From the NCBI GenBank assembly GCA_902362965.1, contig CABIYQ010000003.1:163473-227472 (forward strand): a stretch of DNA of 64,000 bases, read 5' to 3'. Origin of the DNA: Oscillospiraceae bacterium. GTDB lineage: Bacteria > Bacillota > Clostridia > Oscillospirales > Ruminococcaceae. Shown piece by piece: positions 1 through 8,271 of this stretch; positions within the stretch are counted from its first letter, which is position 1, and each line of letters opens with the position of its first letter. A model generated the notes under the pieces. That model was not told the DNA's origin and did not search any database. It saw only the letters and a list, made by a program, of their open reading frames with translations. The position numbers were made by a program, and so were the translations under genes.

Positions 1-27
1 GATTATGCTAATCTAAATAGTACAAAG

Positions 28-43
28 GTTAGCAAAATCTAAC
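28..43. promoter_or_regulatory. Palindromic operator candidate before feoA
   Basis: The sequence GTTAGCAAAATCTAAC forms an inverted repeat, GTTAG and CTAAC spaced by six bases, 32 bases before the feoA start. The same 16-base architecture recurs before feoB (548-567) and pflB (20413-20428). This suggests one repressor, plausibly metal-responsive given the iron-uptake genes. The regulator is not identified here. Confidence 0.55.
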
Positions 44-75
44 TATTAATTTGCTTGCTGTATCAGGAGGAAAAA

Positions 76-288
76 ATGATGCCTTTAACATTTGCAAACG
101 CAGGAGAAGAAAATATAATAAAAAAAGTCGGCGGCAATCCGGAAACGAAAAAATTTCTGGAAAACCTTGGCTTTGTTGCCGGAAGTACCGTTACGGTGAT
201 AAATGAATCCGGCGGAAACGTAATAGTTAATATTAAAGAATCAAGAGTTGCGGTTTCAAAAGAAATGGCAAGCAGAATTATGATATAA
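76..288 (+). CDS. feoA: FeoA family ferrous iron transport protein, first copy
   Basis: A 70-residue FeoA-domain protein, a small cytoplasmic SH3-like fold known to assist the FeoB ferrous iron transporter. The stretch GNPETKKFLENLGFVAGS is the typical FeoA start, where the domain carries a leucine-rich, glycine-containing turn before its beta strands. An upstream in-frame ATG exists at 55, but AGGAGG at 65-70 sits five bases before the ATG at 76, which decides the start. It is followed at 20 bases by a second feoA and then feoB, so the three form one iron-uptake operon. A palindromic operator lies just upstream. The two FeoA copies are clearly different in sequence, not a recent duplication. 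Confidence 0.9.
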   Translation: MMPLTFANAGEENIIKKVGGNPETKKFLENLGFVAGSTVTVINESGGNVIVNIKESRVAVSKEMASRIMI

Positions 289-307
289 TTTTAATGGAGG
301 AGAAAAA

Positions 308-526
308 ATGACATTAAAAAATGCTAAAGTCGGTCAAACCGTTAAAGTAAAAAAACTAAACGGTGAAGGCGCTGTCAAGCGCAGAATTATGGATATGGGA
401 ATCACAAAAGGAACAGAAGTATACATAAGAAAGGTAGCGCCGCTCGGTGATCCTATTGAAGTAACAGTCAGAGGATACGAACTATCGCTTAGAAAAGCAG
501 ACGCTGAAATGATTGAAACGGAATAA
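308..526 (+). CDS. feoA: FeoA family ferrous iron transport protein, second copy
   Basis: A 72-residue FeoA-domain protein. It shows the classic family core: GEGAVKRRIMDMGITKGTEV followed by VAPLGDPIEV and ELSLRKADA, a closer match to textbook FeoA than the preceding gene. GGAGGAG at 296-302 gives a strong ribosome site five bases before the ATG. FeoA is a cytoplasmic partner of FeoB, probably affecting its GTPase or assembly. Two tandem feoA genes before feoB are common in Clostridia. Another palindrome (548-567) lies between this gene and feoB, so feoB may be controlled or transcribed separately as well as from upstream. Confidence 0.93.
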   Translation: MTLKNAKVGQTVKVKKLNGEGAVKRRIMDMGITKGTEVYIRKVAPLGDPIEVTVRGYELSLRKADAEMIETE

Positions 527-547
527 TTCCGTTTTATTTTTGATATC

Positions 548-567
548 AAGTTAGTATAAACTAACTT
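548..567. promoter_or_regulatory. 20-base palindrome before feoB (operator candidate)
   Basis: AAGTTAGT and ACTAACTT flank four bases (ATAA), giving an uninterrupted 8-base inverted repeat with a GTTAG-N6-CTAAC core. It ends 19 bases before the feoB ATG. It matches the motif before feoA and pflB and is the longest of the three. Confidence 0.6.
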
Positions 568-586
568 AGAAAGGATATATTGATTT

Positions 587-2749
587 ATGGAGATTAAAAT
601 TGCACTTGCAGGAAATCCAAACTGCGGTAAAACAACACTTTTTAATGCTCTGACCGGCGCAAATCAATTTGTGGGAAACTGGCCGGGCGTTACAGTTGAA
701 AAGAAAGAGGGTAAGCTAAAAGGTCATAAAGATATTGTTATTACTGACCTTCCGGGTATATATTCACTTTCTCCCTACACCCTTGAAGAGGTCGTAGCCA
801 GAAACTACCTTATAGGAGAAAGACCGGACGCTATTTTGAACATTATTGATGGTACAAACCTTGAAAGAAACCTTTATCTTACAACACAGCTAGTAGAATT
901 GGGAATCCCTGTTGTCATTGCGGTAAATATGATGGACATTGTAAGAAAAAACGGAGATAAAATTAATATTGCACAGCTTTCTAAAGAGCTTGGATGTGCA
1001 GTCTGCGAAATCTCCGCATTAAAAGGCACCGGTATTAAGGAAGCTGCAGAAAAAGCAGTTGCAGCAGCAAAAGCTAAAGAAAGCACTGTTCCTCAGCACA
1101 GTTTCTGCGGATGCGTTGAACATGCGATCGCACATATTGAAGAAGCATTTTTACATAATGTTCCTGAAGAACAGCAGAGATGGTATGCTATAAAAATATT
1201 TGAACGTGACGATAAGGTTCTGGAACAGCTTTCAATTCCTGAAGATGTCAAAAATCATATTGAAGAGGATATCGCTTCTGCCGAAAAGGAAATGGACGAT
1301 GACGCAGAAAGCATTATTACCAATGAACGTTATATTTACATAAGTTCAATAATAAAGGGTTGTTACAAAAAGAAAAATAAAGGCGGACTTACCGTATCTG
1401 ATAAAATAGATAAAATAGTAACAAACCGTTTCCTTGCATTGCCGATTTTCGCAGTAGTTATGTTTATCGTTTATTATGTATCTATTACTACAGTAGGCGG
1501 TTGGGCTACTGACTGGACCAATGACAGTTTGTTTGGTGAAGAAAGTTGGAGTATTCCTACACTTCTGGGCAATTTGCTTGATAAGCTCAACTGTGCTGAC
1601 TGGCTTTATGGCTTAATAATTGACGGTATTGTCGGCGGTGTGGGCGCAGTACTGGGATTCGTACCTCAAATGCTTGTCCTGTTTATTTTCTTAGGATTCC
1701 TTGAAGCATGCGGATATATGGCAAGAGTTGCATTTGTAATGGATAGAATTTTCCGTAAATTTGGTCTTTCAGGTAAATCCTTTATTCCTATGCTTATCGG
1801 TACAGGATGTGGAATTCCGGGAATCATGGCAAGCCGTACAATTGAAAATGAACGTGACCGTCGTATGACGATTACAACAACTACTTTTATTCCATGCGGA
1901 GCAAAGTTACCGATTATCGGACTTATCGCAGGAGCACTTTTCGATAACTCCGGCTTAATTGCAGCATCTGCATATTTTGTGGGGATAGCAGCTATTATAA
2001 TTTCAGGTATTATGCTTAAGAAAACTAAAATTTTTGCTGGAGATCCGGCACCGTTTGTAATGGAACTTCCTGCATATCACCTTCCAACAGTAGGAAACGT
2101 ACTTCGTTCAATGTGGGAAAGAGGCTGGAGCTTTATCAAAAAAGCCGGTACAGTTATTCTCCTCTCAGCTATTGTACTTTGGTTCCTACAAAGCTTTGGA
2201 TGGGAAAATGGCTTTGGCATGGTCGAAGATCTTGATAATTCCGTTCTTGCAAAAATCGGTAAGGGATTTGCATGGATATTTGCACCTCTTGGATGGGGTG
2301 AATGGAAAGCTGCTGTTGCTACTGTTACAGGTCTTATTGCAAAAGAAAATGTTGTCACTACTTTCGGTCAGCTATTCCACTTTGCAGGAGAAGAACTGTC
2401 GGAAAACGGTGATGAGATCTGGAGTGAAGTTTCAACATACTTTACAGCTCTTTCAGCTTACTCATTCTTAGTATTCAATCTACTCTGTGCACCATGCTTT
2501 GCCGCAATGGGTGCTATCAAACGTGAAATGAACAGTGCTAAGTGGACATTGTTCGCAATCGGATATCAATGTGTATTTGCTTACGCTGTTTCATTGATAA
2601 TTTATCAGGTAGGCAGTATTTTTACAGGAAACGTAAATGTTTTCGGTTTAATTGTTGCACTGATCCTTATAGCATTTATTATATACATGCTAGTAAGACC
2701 GTATAAGGAAAGCAATAAGCTTACCGCAAAAGTAAGAATCAAATCATAA
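587..2749 (+). CDS. feoB: Ferrous iron transporter FeoB
   Basis: A 720-residue inner-membrane Fe(II) transporter with an N-terminal G-protein domain. G1 (GNPNCGKT) is at residues 9-16, DLPG at 54-57 and NMMD at 114-117, the last giving guanine specificity. A helical GDI-like region follows, then the membrane domain from about residue 280 onward with the two gate motifs, GTGCGIPG in the first half and NLLCAPCFAAMGA in the second. The length is normal for clostridial FeoB. The ribosome site is AGAAAGGA at 568-575. A Cys-rich partner protein follows after a hairpin. The protein should import Fe2+ under anaerobic conditions, and a shared operator suggests co-regulation with pflB. Confidence 0.97.
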   Translation: MEIKIALAGNPNCGKTTLFNALTGANQFVGNWPGVTVEKKEGKLKGHKDIVITDLPGIYSLSPYTLEEVVARNYLIGERPDAILNIIDGTNLERNLYLTTQLVELGIPVVIAVNMMDIVRKNGDKINIAQLSKELGCAVCEISALKGTGIKEAAEKAVAAAKAKESTVPQHSFCGCVEHAIAHIEEAFLHNVPEEQQRWYAIKIFERDDKVLEQLSIPEDVKNHIEEDIASAEKEMDDDAESIITNERYIYISSIIKGCYKKKNKGGLTVSDKIDKIVTNRFLALPIFAVVMFIVYYVSITTVGGWATDWTNDSLFGEESWSIPTLLGNLLDKLNCADWLYGLIIDGIVGGVGAVLGFVPQMLVLFIFLGFLEACGYMARVAFVMDRIFRKFGLSGKSFIPMLIGTGCGIPGIMASRTIENERDRRMTITTTTFIPCGAKLPIIGLIAGALFDNSGLIAASAYFVGIAAIIISGIMLKKTKIFAGDPAPFVMELPAYHLPTVGNVLRSMWERGWSFIKKAGTVILLSAIVLWFLQSFGWENGFGMVEDLDNSVLAKIGKGFAWIFAPLGWGEWKAAVATVTGLIAKENVVTTFGQLFHFAGEELSENGDEIWSEVSTYFTALSAYSFLVFNLLCAPCFAAMGAIKREMNSAKWTLFAIGYQCVFAYAVSLIIYQVGSIFTGNVNVFGLIVALILIAFIIYMLVRPYKESNKLTAKVRIKS

Positions 2750-2761
2750 ACAGTAATTATA

Positions 2762-2792
2762 TAAACGGGCGGTAATTTTTACTGTCCGTTTA
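2762..2792 (+). terminator. Hairpin between feoB and its small partner gene
   Basis: A 14-base stem (2762-2775 with 2779-2792) pairs with two G-U wobbles around a three-base loop. No U tract follows, so it is more likely an mRNA-stabilising or partial attenuating hairpin than a full terminator. Confidence 0.45.
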
Positions 2793-2814
2793 GCATATAT
2801 TCAGAGGTGAGATT

Positions 2815-2994
2815 ATGATTAATTTTTTAGTAAATAATATCGGCACAATTATCGTTGCCTTGATTATTTTAATAATCGTTTCTTTAATTATAACAAAACT
2901 AATCAGAGATAAAAAGAAAGGCAAAAACTCCTGCGGATGCGGATGTGAAAATTGTCCAAGTGCGGGAATATGTCATAAAATAGATAAAACTTAA
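2815..2994 (+). CDS. FeoB-associated Cys-rich membrane protein
   Basis: A 59-residue protein. It has one N-terminal membrane helix (about residues 8-30), a Lys/Arg-rich turn (TKLIRDKKKGK), and a short Cys-rich tail with CGCGCENCPSAGIC, five cysteines in all. This is the layout of the FeoB-associated Cys-rich membrane protein family, found next to feoB in many Firmicutes and thought to play a FeoC-like or metal-handling role. GAGGTGA at 2804-2810 is the ribosome site for the ATG at 2815. It ends before a strong terminator, so it closes the feo operon. The biochemical role is not established. Confidence 0.85.
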   Translation: MINFLVNNIGTIIVALIILIIVSLIITKLIRDKKKGKNSCGCGCENCPSAGICHKIDKT

Positions 2995-3008
2995 AATCAT
3001 AAATAAAT

Positions 3009-3053
3009 GCTTGCAAACTAAACTACGGAATTTATGTTTGCAAGCTATTTTTT
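3009..3053 (+). terminator. Rho-independent terminator of the feo operon
   Basis: GCTTGCAAAC at 3009-3018 pairs with GTTTGCAAGC at 3036-3045 and is followed by a T-rich run to 3053. It lies 15 bases after the Cys-rich gene. Confidence 0.8.
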
Positions 3054-3090
3054 ATGTTATTCATGTTTATTAACGTATAGTATACAAAAA

Positions 3091-3113
3091 AACAAGCCCA
3101 TAAAGGGCTTGTT
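3091..3113 (-). terminator. Terminator after the pseudokinase gene
   Basis: AACAAGCCC and GGGCTTGTT flank a five-base loop. Read on the minus strand, the stem is followed by a run of T, just past the stop of the gene ending at 3118. It may also stop plus-strand transcription arriving from feo. Confidence 0.88.
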
Positions 3114-3117
3114 TTAA

Positions 3118-5010
3118 TTACTCAACTACCGCCTGCGAATCATTGTTCACAGGTTCCTCAGGATTATCAGCCAGAGCCTCTGTAGGTTCTTCCGTTGGCT
3201 CTTCTGTAGGAGCCTCTGTAGGTTCTTCTGTTGTTTCTTCAGGATTATCAGCATAATAAATCGTCAGAACTTCATCAGAATCCAAATCTATTTCACTTCC
3301 CGGATCAGGTGAAACACGTATTACATATCCGTTTTCATAATCAAAATTGATTTCAGAAACCTTAGTATACTCTATTCCACGTTCTTCTACAAGTTTAATA
3401 TAATCATCAAGCTTCCAATTTTCAAATTCAGGAACATAAGCTCTGGTTTTACCGCTGCTGACCTTAACTTTAATTGTCATGCCTTCTTTAATAGGCTGAC
3501 CTATTTCAATTTCCTGCCAGAAAATAATTTCTTTCGGATAATCGGCATTTTCTTCATAAGTAGCTTCTAAAGTTACATTATATTTCTTTTCAAAATTTTC
3601 CTTTATATCCTCATATTTTTTATTTACAAGGCTAGGCATTTTATTATCAGCTTCCGTTTCTTTTGTTTCTTCCTCAGTTATCTCTACAATATTATCCGTA
3701 ACGGAGCTGCTGTCAGTCATGCTGCTTACTGTATCACGAATATTTGAATTCTCATTTCCACCGCCGAAAAGCTTTACCATAATTACAATGATTACAAGAA
3801 TAATGGCAACCAACAAAACGCCTATAATTATCGGCATTTTTACTTTATCAAACGCAGATAAATTTTCATCTCCGCCTTCGACATCTCCATCGTCATAATC
3901 ATCATAGTCATCGTAATCATCATAATCGTCATCATAATATTCATCATTCTGATTATAATCGTCATAAGGAGCATTATTCGCCATTTCCTGACTGCTTTCC
4001 ATTATTCCGTTACGTGAAAGCGACAATGTCTGAGTCTTGCTGAATCCGGCAGCAGGCTGATCAAATAGTCTTGTTACTAACTCAGTTATAGTCGGTATTC
4101 TGTCTTCGCCGAGGATATTCATACCGTCCATAATAACATCAGAAACATGCTTTGGTATATTTGGATTAAGCTCCTGAGGAGTATACAGATTATCTCCTTC
4201 AAGCCTGATATTTGCAGGATCAGGTTTTGAACCGGTAAGTATCCTGTACAATACAGCACAGATACCGTATACATCTGTCCACGTTCCCTGACGACTTGCA
4301 GCTGAATACTGTTCAGGCGCTGCGTACCCGGGGAAAATTTCCGTTTTCAATTCAGTATTTATAGTCCGAACACCTGATATGCAAAAATCAGTCAGCTTAA
4401 GCTCGCCTTTATCGGTAACATAAATAGTTTCCGGACTGATTCCTCTGTGCAGAACTCCGGCATTATGTACAAGACTTAATGTTGTAAACAGCGGCGGAAA
4501 CATTGCCGATACTTCACTCCAGCTAAGTTCTCCTGCATTTTCTTTCAAGTAATCAACCAGTTTAACTCCCTCTATGTATTCGTAAACCGCATATGTTGTA
4601 TTATTTTCAGCAAACAAATCCAAGGTCGGAGTCAGATGACTGCTCAGGCTTCTCATTTTAGCTAAAGACTTATTCAGTTCAGTATATTCAGCCATTAATG
4701 CTTTATACTGTGCAAGATTATTATAATTAACACTGATAGTCGGTTTCCCTTTTACTCTCACGCAAAGTCCGTCAGGCATATATTCGTTAAGCAATACCTT
4801 GCAGCTTACTGCCGTATCATAAGCAATATACGTTGCTCCTTGTCCGTTTGAACTAAGAAGCTGTCCTACGAGATATCTTTCATGAAGTATAGTTTCAGGA
4901 GCTATATATGCAGGAAGATACGGCGTGTTTTCAACATAACCGCACTTCGGACAAACCCGTGATGTACCCTTATATTCCATACATCCCATACAAAGTTTAT
5001 TCTCAGACAT
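3118..5010 (-). CDS. Zinc-ribbon / pseudokinase / PASTA membrane protein
   Basis: A 630-residue protein. It starts with a zinc ribbon (Cys 7, 10, 20, 23), then a Ser/Thr-kinase-fold domain (about 45-315), an Asp/Tyr-rich linker, one membrane helix near residue 400, two PASTA-like repeats, and a Pro/Thr/Glu-rich extracellular tail. Key kinase residues are changed. The catalytic loop reads HRGISPETI instead of HRDxxxxN (Gly190, Thr195), DFG is DFC (208-210), and the usual VAIKEY lysine position reads LLNEY. The APE motif is kept (231-233). I infer a catalytically weak or inactive PrkC/PknB-like sensor that binds cell-wall fragments through PASTA. GGAGGC precedes the ATG. It is transcribed alone, with its own promoter and terminator. 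Confidence 0.8.
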   Translation of the reverse strand: MSENKLCMGCMEYKGTSRVCPKCGYVENTPYLPAYIAPETILHERYLVGQLLSSNGQGATYIAYDTAVSCKVLLNEYMPDGLCVRVKGKPTISVNYNNLAQYKALMAEYTELNKSLAKMRSLSSHLTPTLDLFAENNTTYAVYEYIEGVKLVDYLKENAGELSWSEVSAMFPPLFTTLSLVHNAGVLHRGISPETIYVTDKGELKLTDFCISGVRTINTELKTEIFPGYAAPEQYSAASRQGTWTDVYGICAVLYRILTGSKPDPANIRLEGDNLYTPQELNPNIPKHVSDVIMDGMNILGEDRIPTITELVTRLFDQPAAGFSKTQTLSLSRNGIMESSQEMANNAPYDDYNQNDEYYDDDYDDYDDYDDYDDGDVEGGDENLSAFDKVKMPIIIGVLLVAIILVIIVIMVKLFGGGNENSNIRDTVSSMTDSSSVTDNIVEITEEETKETEADNKMPSLVNKKYEDIKENFEKKYNVTLEATYEENADYPKEIIFWQEIEIGQPIKEGMTIKVKVSSGKTRAYVPEFENWKLDDYIKLVEERGIEYTKVSEINFDYENGYVIRVSPDPGSEIDLDSDEVLTIYYADNPEETTEEPTEAPTEEPTEEPTEALADNPEEPVNNDSQAVVE

Positions 5011-5079
5011 TAAAAGCCTCCATAAGCAAATTTAATTTATTGCAGTTTAATTTCTAGTGTTTTATCAATACCCTAAATT

Positions 5080-5108
5080 ATTTTATCAGTTATCCGGTTA
5101 GTTGTCAA
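5080..5108 (-). promoter_or_regulatory. Sigma-A type promoter of the pseudokinase gene
   Basis: On the minus strand TTGACA (5108-5103) and TAAAAT (5085-5080) are separated by exactly 17 bases. The start would be about 65 bases before the gene. Confidence 0.75.
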
Positions 5109-5214
5109 TATTTTAGCCGCCTAAACCTTCAGTTGTTTAAGAATTGTATTAATTCTGTAATCTTTTTTAATCATTTATAAATAGAAAAAAGAAAATTTTG
5201 TAAAACTATATCAG

Positions 5215-6480
5215 TTATATTTTTATAAGACCATCATTTACCATTTCCTGTACAGCAAGCATTACTCCTGTTTTTCCGCTTGAATAAGTTATACCTCCCT
5301 GCATCCATACTGCATATGGATCTCTTATAGGAGCGTCTGCTGAAAGTTCGATAGAAGCTCCCATTGTAAACGCTCCTGCCGCCATAATAACCTGACTTTC
5401 ATATCCGGGCATGTCCCATGCTTCCGGAGTCACAAATGAATCAACAGGCGATCCCTTTTGTATACCACAGCAAAAGGCTTTCAAAAGTTCAGGATTTCCT
5501 AGCTTTACAGCGGTAATAATATCGCTTCGTTTTTCACTTTTTGACGGAAAGCTTTCAAATCCCAGCAATGAAAAAATACTAGCGGCAAAGTCTGCCGTTT
5601 TAACAGCATTCGCAACTATTTCAGGAGACATAAAAAATCCTAAAAACATTTCACGGTTCTGAGATAGCGTACAGCCGACCTCTTTGCCCATTCCCACACA
5701 TGTGAGACGATAAGAACACAATTCCACTAGATCCTTATTACCGGCAATATAACCGCCTGTTCTGGCAATACCGCCGCCGGGATTTTTTATAAGCGAACCG
5801 ACAATTAGATCTGCACCGACTTCAGTAGGTTCTTTTACGTCAACAAATTCACCATAGCAGTTATCGACCATTATTACTGCGTTTGGATTTATATTCTTGA
5901 CAGTCCTGCATATATCTTTTATATCGTCAATACTCAGTGCCGGACGAAGAGAATATCCCCTCGATCTTTGTATGTATGCAACCTTAGCGTCCGATATTTC
6001 TAAAGCAATTTTATCTAAATCAGGTTTACCATCTGACATTAAGTCAACCTGTTTATATTTAACACCATAATCTATAAGCGAACCACTGCCTTTAGTTCCA
6101 GCAATACCTATTACTTCTTCTAAAGTGTCATAAGGCGCTCCCGTAACAGATACCATTGTATCTCCGCTTCTTAAAACTCCCCATAATGCAGTAGACAACG
6201 CATGAGTTCCGGACACAAAATTATGTCTTACAAGTGCATCCTCAGTACCGAAAGCCTGTGCATAGACCTTGTCAAGCGTTTCACGTCCCATATCGCCATA
6301 GCCATATCCTGAGCTTCCGTAAAAGCACTGTTCACTGACTCTGTTATTAATAAATGCCGACAGAACTTTAGCCGTATTATATTCCTTTATTTTGTCAGTT
6401 ACGGAAAAATCACACAGTTTCTCCGCTTTATCTGCAAGCTCAATGATCTTTGAATCAAATCCAAAAAAATTATTAGTCAT
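5215..6480 (-). CDS. Methionine gamma-lyase family PLP enzyme (aluminium-resistance family)
   Basis: A 421-residue fold-type I PLP enzyme of the group annotated as methionine gamma-lyase family or aluminium resistance protein (YnbB-like). Visible marks are the phosphate-binding VSGTHALSTAL near 90, VDNCYGEFV near 206-214 with the PLP-pairing Asp, and the Schiff-base lysine in SLIKNPGGG (Lys232). The length fits the family. It probably cleaves a sulfur-containing amino acid, but the true substrate is not known for most members. The ATG overlaps the end of the upstream acetyltransferase by eight bases, showing translational coupling in the murD operon, of which it is the last gene. Confidence 0.88.
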   Translation of the reverse strand: MTNNFFGFDSKIIELADKAEKLCDFSVTDKIKEYNTAKVLSAFINNRVSEQCFYGSSGYGYGDMGRETLDKVYAQAFGTEDALVRHNFVSGTHALSTALWGVLRSGDTMVSVTGAPYDTLEEVIGIAGTKGSGSLIDYGVKYKQVDLMSDGKPDLDKIALEISDAKVAYIQRSRGYSLRPALSIDDIKDICRTVKNINPNAVIMVDNCYGEFVDVKEPTEVGADLIVGSLIKNPGGGIARTGGYIAGNKDLVELCSYRLTCVGMGKEVGCTLSQNREMFLGFFMSPEIVANAVKTADFAASIFSLLGFESFPSKSEKRSDIITAVKLGNPELLKAFCCGIQKGSPVDSFVTPEAWDMPGYESQVIMAAGAFTMGASIELSADAPIRDPYAVWMQGGITYSSGKTGVMLAVQEMVNDGLIKI

Positions 6481-7255
6481 TAGTATTTAATTTTCCTTTC
6501 TCAGCGCTTTCGTTTTTATTGTCTATCTTCTCAAGAACATATTCGCTGGCATTTACTTCAAATCCAATTTCACGGTAAAAGCTTTCCCGTGTATCAAGCG
6601 CATTTAAATATGCCGTTTTATTTTGTTTTTCAAGATAACATGCCAGCCATTTTAAAAATTTACGGGCATATCCGCTTCCTCTGGCTGAAAGTCTGGTAGC
6701 AACCTGTCCCACTAAAACAGTACCGTCAATATCGTAAACTATTGAAGCTGTAGTACTGTTTTTATATACAAATACATGGCTTATACCATGACGCACTCTA
6801 TGAGAAGTATCTGTTAGCCAGAGCGGATATTCTAAAAGATTCGGAAATCCCTCTGACAGTATTTCATAAACTTCATCAAGCGGCGGATCAAATTCAATAT
6901 CGTTTTCATCTACATCAATATTTTTATCTCCGGTAAGCCTGAACCATGTTCTGTGCAGACTGTGATAGCCGTCGATTCCAAAAAGCATATTTAAAGCGTT
7001 CTGATTTCCCTCAATTCTAAATGGCTGATGCATAGCTGCAAAACCGCAAAGCTCCTCTTTTTCAAAATTGCTGCCGCTTATAAGAAGAGTAGAATTAATG
7101 ATAAGCAATACCGAACCCGACTCATTTACATAAAAACGGCAGAAATCGTAATCCGTTCCATAAGCTTCAAGATAGCTGAGCATTTTTTTCCCCAGATGCG
7201 TTTTGGAAAGCGCTTTGCAGTCAATATCATTCCTGTCGCTAATACGGCGTATCAT
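6473..7255 (-). CDS. GNAT family N-acetyltransferase
   Basis: A 260-residue protein whose C-terminal half (about 140-245) looks like a GNAT acetyl-CoA fold: VGQVATRLSARGSGYARKFL gives the strand and the pyrophosphate-binding loop, followed by NALDTRESFYREIGFEV as the terminal helix and strand. The N-terminal half is a non-catalytic extension of unclear type. It overlaps the preceding M42 peptidase gene by four bases (ATGA) and the next gene by eight, so it belongs to the same operon. The acetyl acceptor is unknown. An amino acid or small-peptide substrate would fit neighbours that release amino acids, but that is inference. Confidence 0.75.
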   Translation of the reverse strand: MIRRISDRNDIDCKALSKTHLGKKMLSYLEAYGTDYDFCRFYVNESGSVLLIINSTLLISGSNFEKEELCGFAAMHQPFRIEGNQNALNMLFGIDGYHSLHRTWFRLTGDKNIDVDENDIEFDPPLDEVYEILSEGFPNLLEYPLWLTDTSHRVRHGISHVFVYKNSTTASIVYDIDGTVLVGQVATRLSARGSGYARKFLKWLACYLEKQNKTAYLNALDTRESFYREIGFEVNASEYVLEKIDNKNESAEKGKLNTND

Positions 7256-8271
7256 AAAACAGCCACCTTTTTCAACAGTGCTTTTACCATTTCATAGCAT
7301 GACACCAAATCATCCTTTTTAACAACGCATGACGGCGAATGTAAATATCTGCACGGTGCGGAAACGGCAATGGTTCTGACTCCGTTTCCCGATACATGAA
7401 CTGCTCCGCTGTTATTTCCTCCGGCAATCATAGTTTTAGTTTGACACTTTATATTTTTTTCCTTTGAAATTTCAAACGCATAATTATAAAGCTCTCTGTC
7501 ATACATAGTACTTCTATCCATAAATGACACTACAGCGCCATCACCCAATCTGCAAACTTTTTTATTGTCAGGAACGCCTTCTATATCAGCTGCAGTAGTA
7601 GCTTCAACGATTATTGCTATATCGGGATCTACTCCGAATGCCGCTGTTTTTGCACCACGCAGTCCGATTTCTTCCTGTACCGTAAATGTAAAGTATGCGT
7701 CATACTCAAGATCTGATTTTATCAATTCAATTAGCAAAGCGCATCCGAACCTGTCGTCAAGCGCTTTTGACTTTATCATGTTATCTCCGAATTCAATATA
7801 ATCAGAAGAAAAATAAACTATATCGCCCGGCATTACATACTTCTTAGCGTCATCTGCATTTTCAGCGCCAAAATCAATATAAAGACTATCAATCTCAGGC
7901 TTTTTCTCACGTTCATCTTTTGAAAGCTTATGAATTGCTTTAGCTCCTGCCACTCCGGCAAGTTTTTCTCTGCCGACTATTACCTGTCTGCCGATTACAA
8001 CAGAAGCATCTACTCCTCCGACTGTATCAACTGTCAGTGTCCCATCACTTTGAATTGACGTAACAATTAATGCAACTTCATCCATATGAGCGTCAAGCAT
8101 AATTTTTTTCTGAGGTACTTTTTTACCTTTTTTAAATGCAATTATATTTCCCAGATTATCAATGTGATACTCCGCATATTCTTTAATTTCATTAATTATA
8201 TATTCCCGTACTGCATCTTCATTGCCCGATGTACCGTTTAGCAGACACAATTCCTTTAAATTATCAAACAT
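7252..8271 (-). CDS. M42 family metallopeptidase (glutamyl/TET-like aminopeptidase)
   Basis: A 339-residue co-catalytic di-zinc aminopeptidase. Metal ligands lie in LDAHMDEV (His62, Asp64), KALDDRFG (bridging Asp) and QEEIGLRGA (catalytic Glu plus ligand). The PDZ-like insert of the family lies between the first two. Members are cytosolic, often form 12-subunit tetrahedral shells, and trim peptides from the N terminus. The gene overlaps its paralogue upstream by eight bases and the acetyltransferase downstream by four. Two adjacent non-identical M42 genes suggest mixed complexes or two specificities, as known for archaeal TET peptidases. Confidence 0.93.
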   Translation of the reverse strand: MFDNLKELCLLNGTSGNEDAVREYIINEIKEYAEYHIDNLGNIIAFKKGKKVPQKKIMLDAHMDEVALIVTSIQSDGTLTVDTVGGVDASVVIGRQVIVGREKLAGVAGAKAIHKLSKDEREKKPEIDSLYIDFGAENADDAKKYVMPGDIVYFSSDYIEFGDNMIKSKALDDRFGCALLIELIKSDLEYDAYFTFTVQEEIGLRGAKTAAFGVDPDIAIIVEATTAADIEGVPDNKKVCRLGDGAVVSFMDRSTMYDRELYNYAFEISKEKNIKCQTKTMIAGGNNSGAVHVSGNGVRTIAVSAPCRYLHSPSCVVKKDDLVSCYEMVKALLKKVAVL

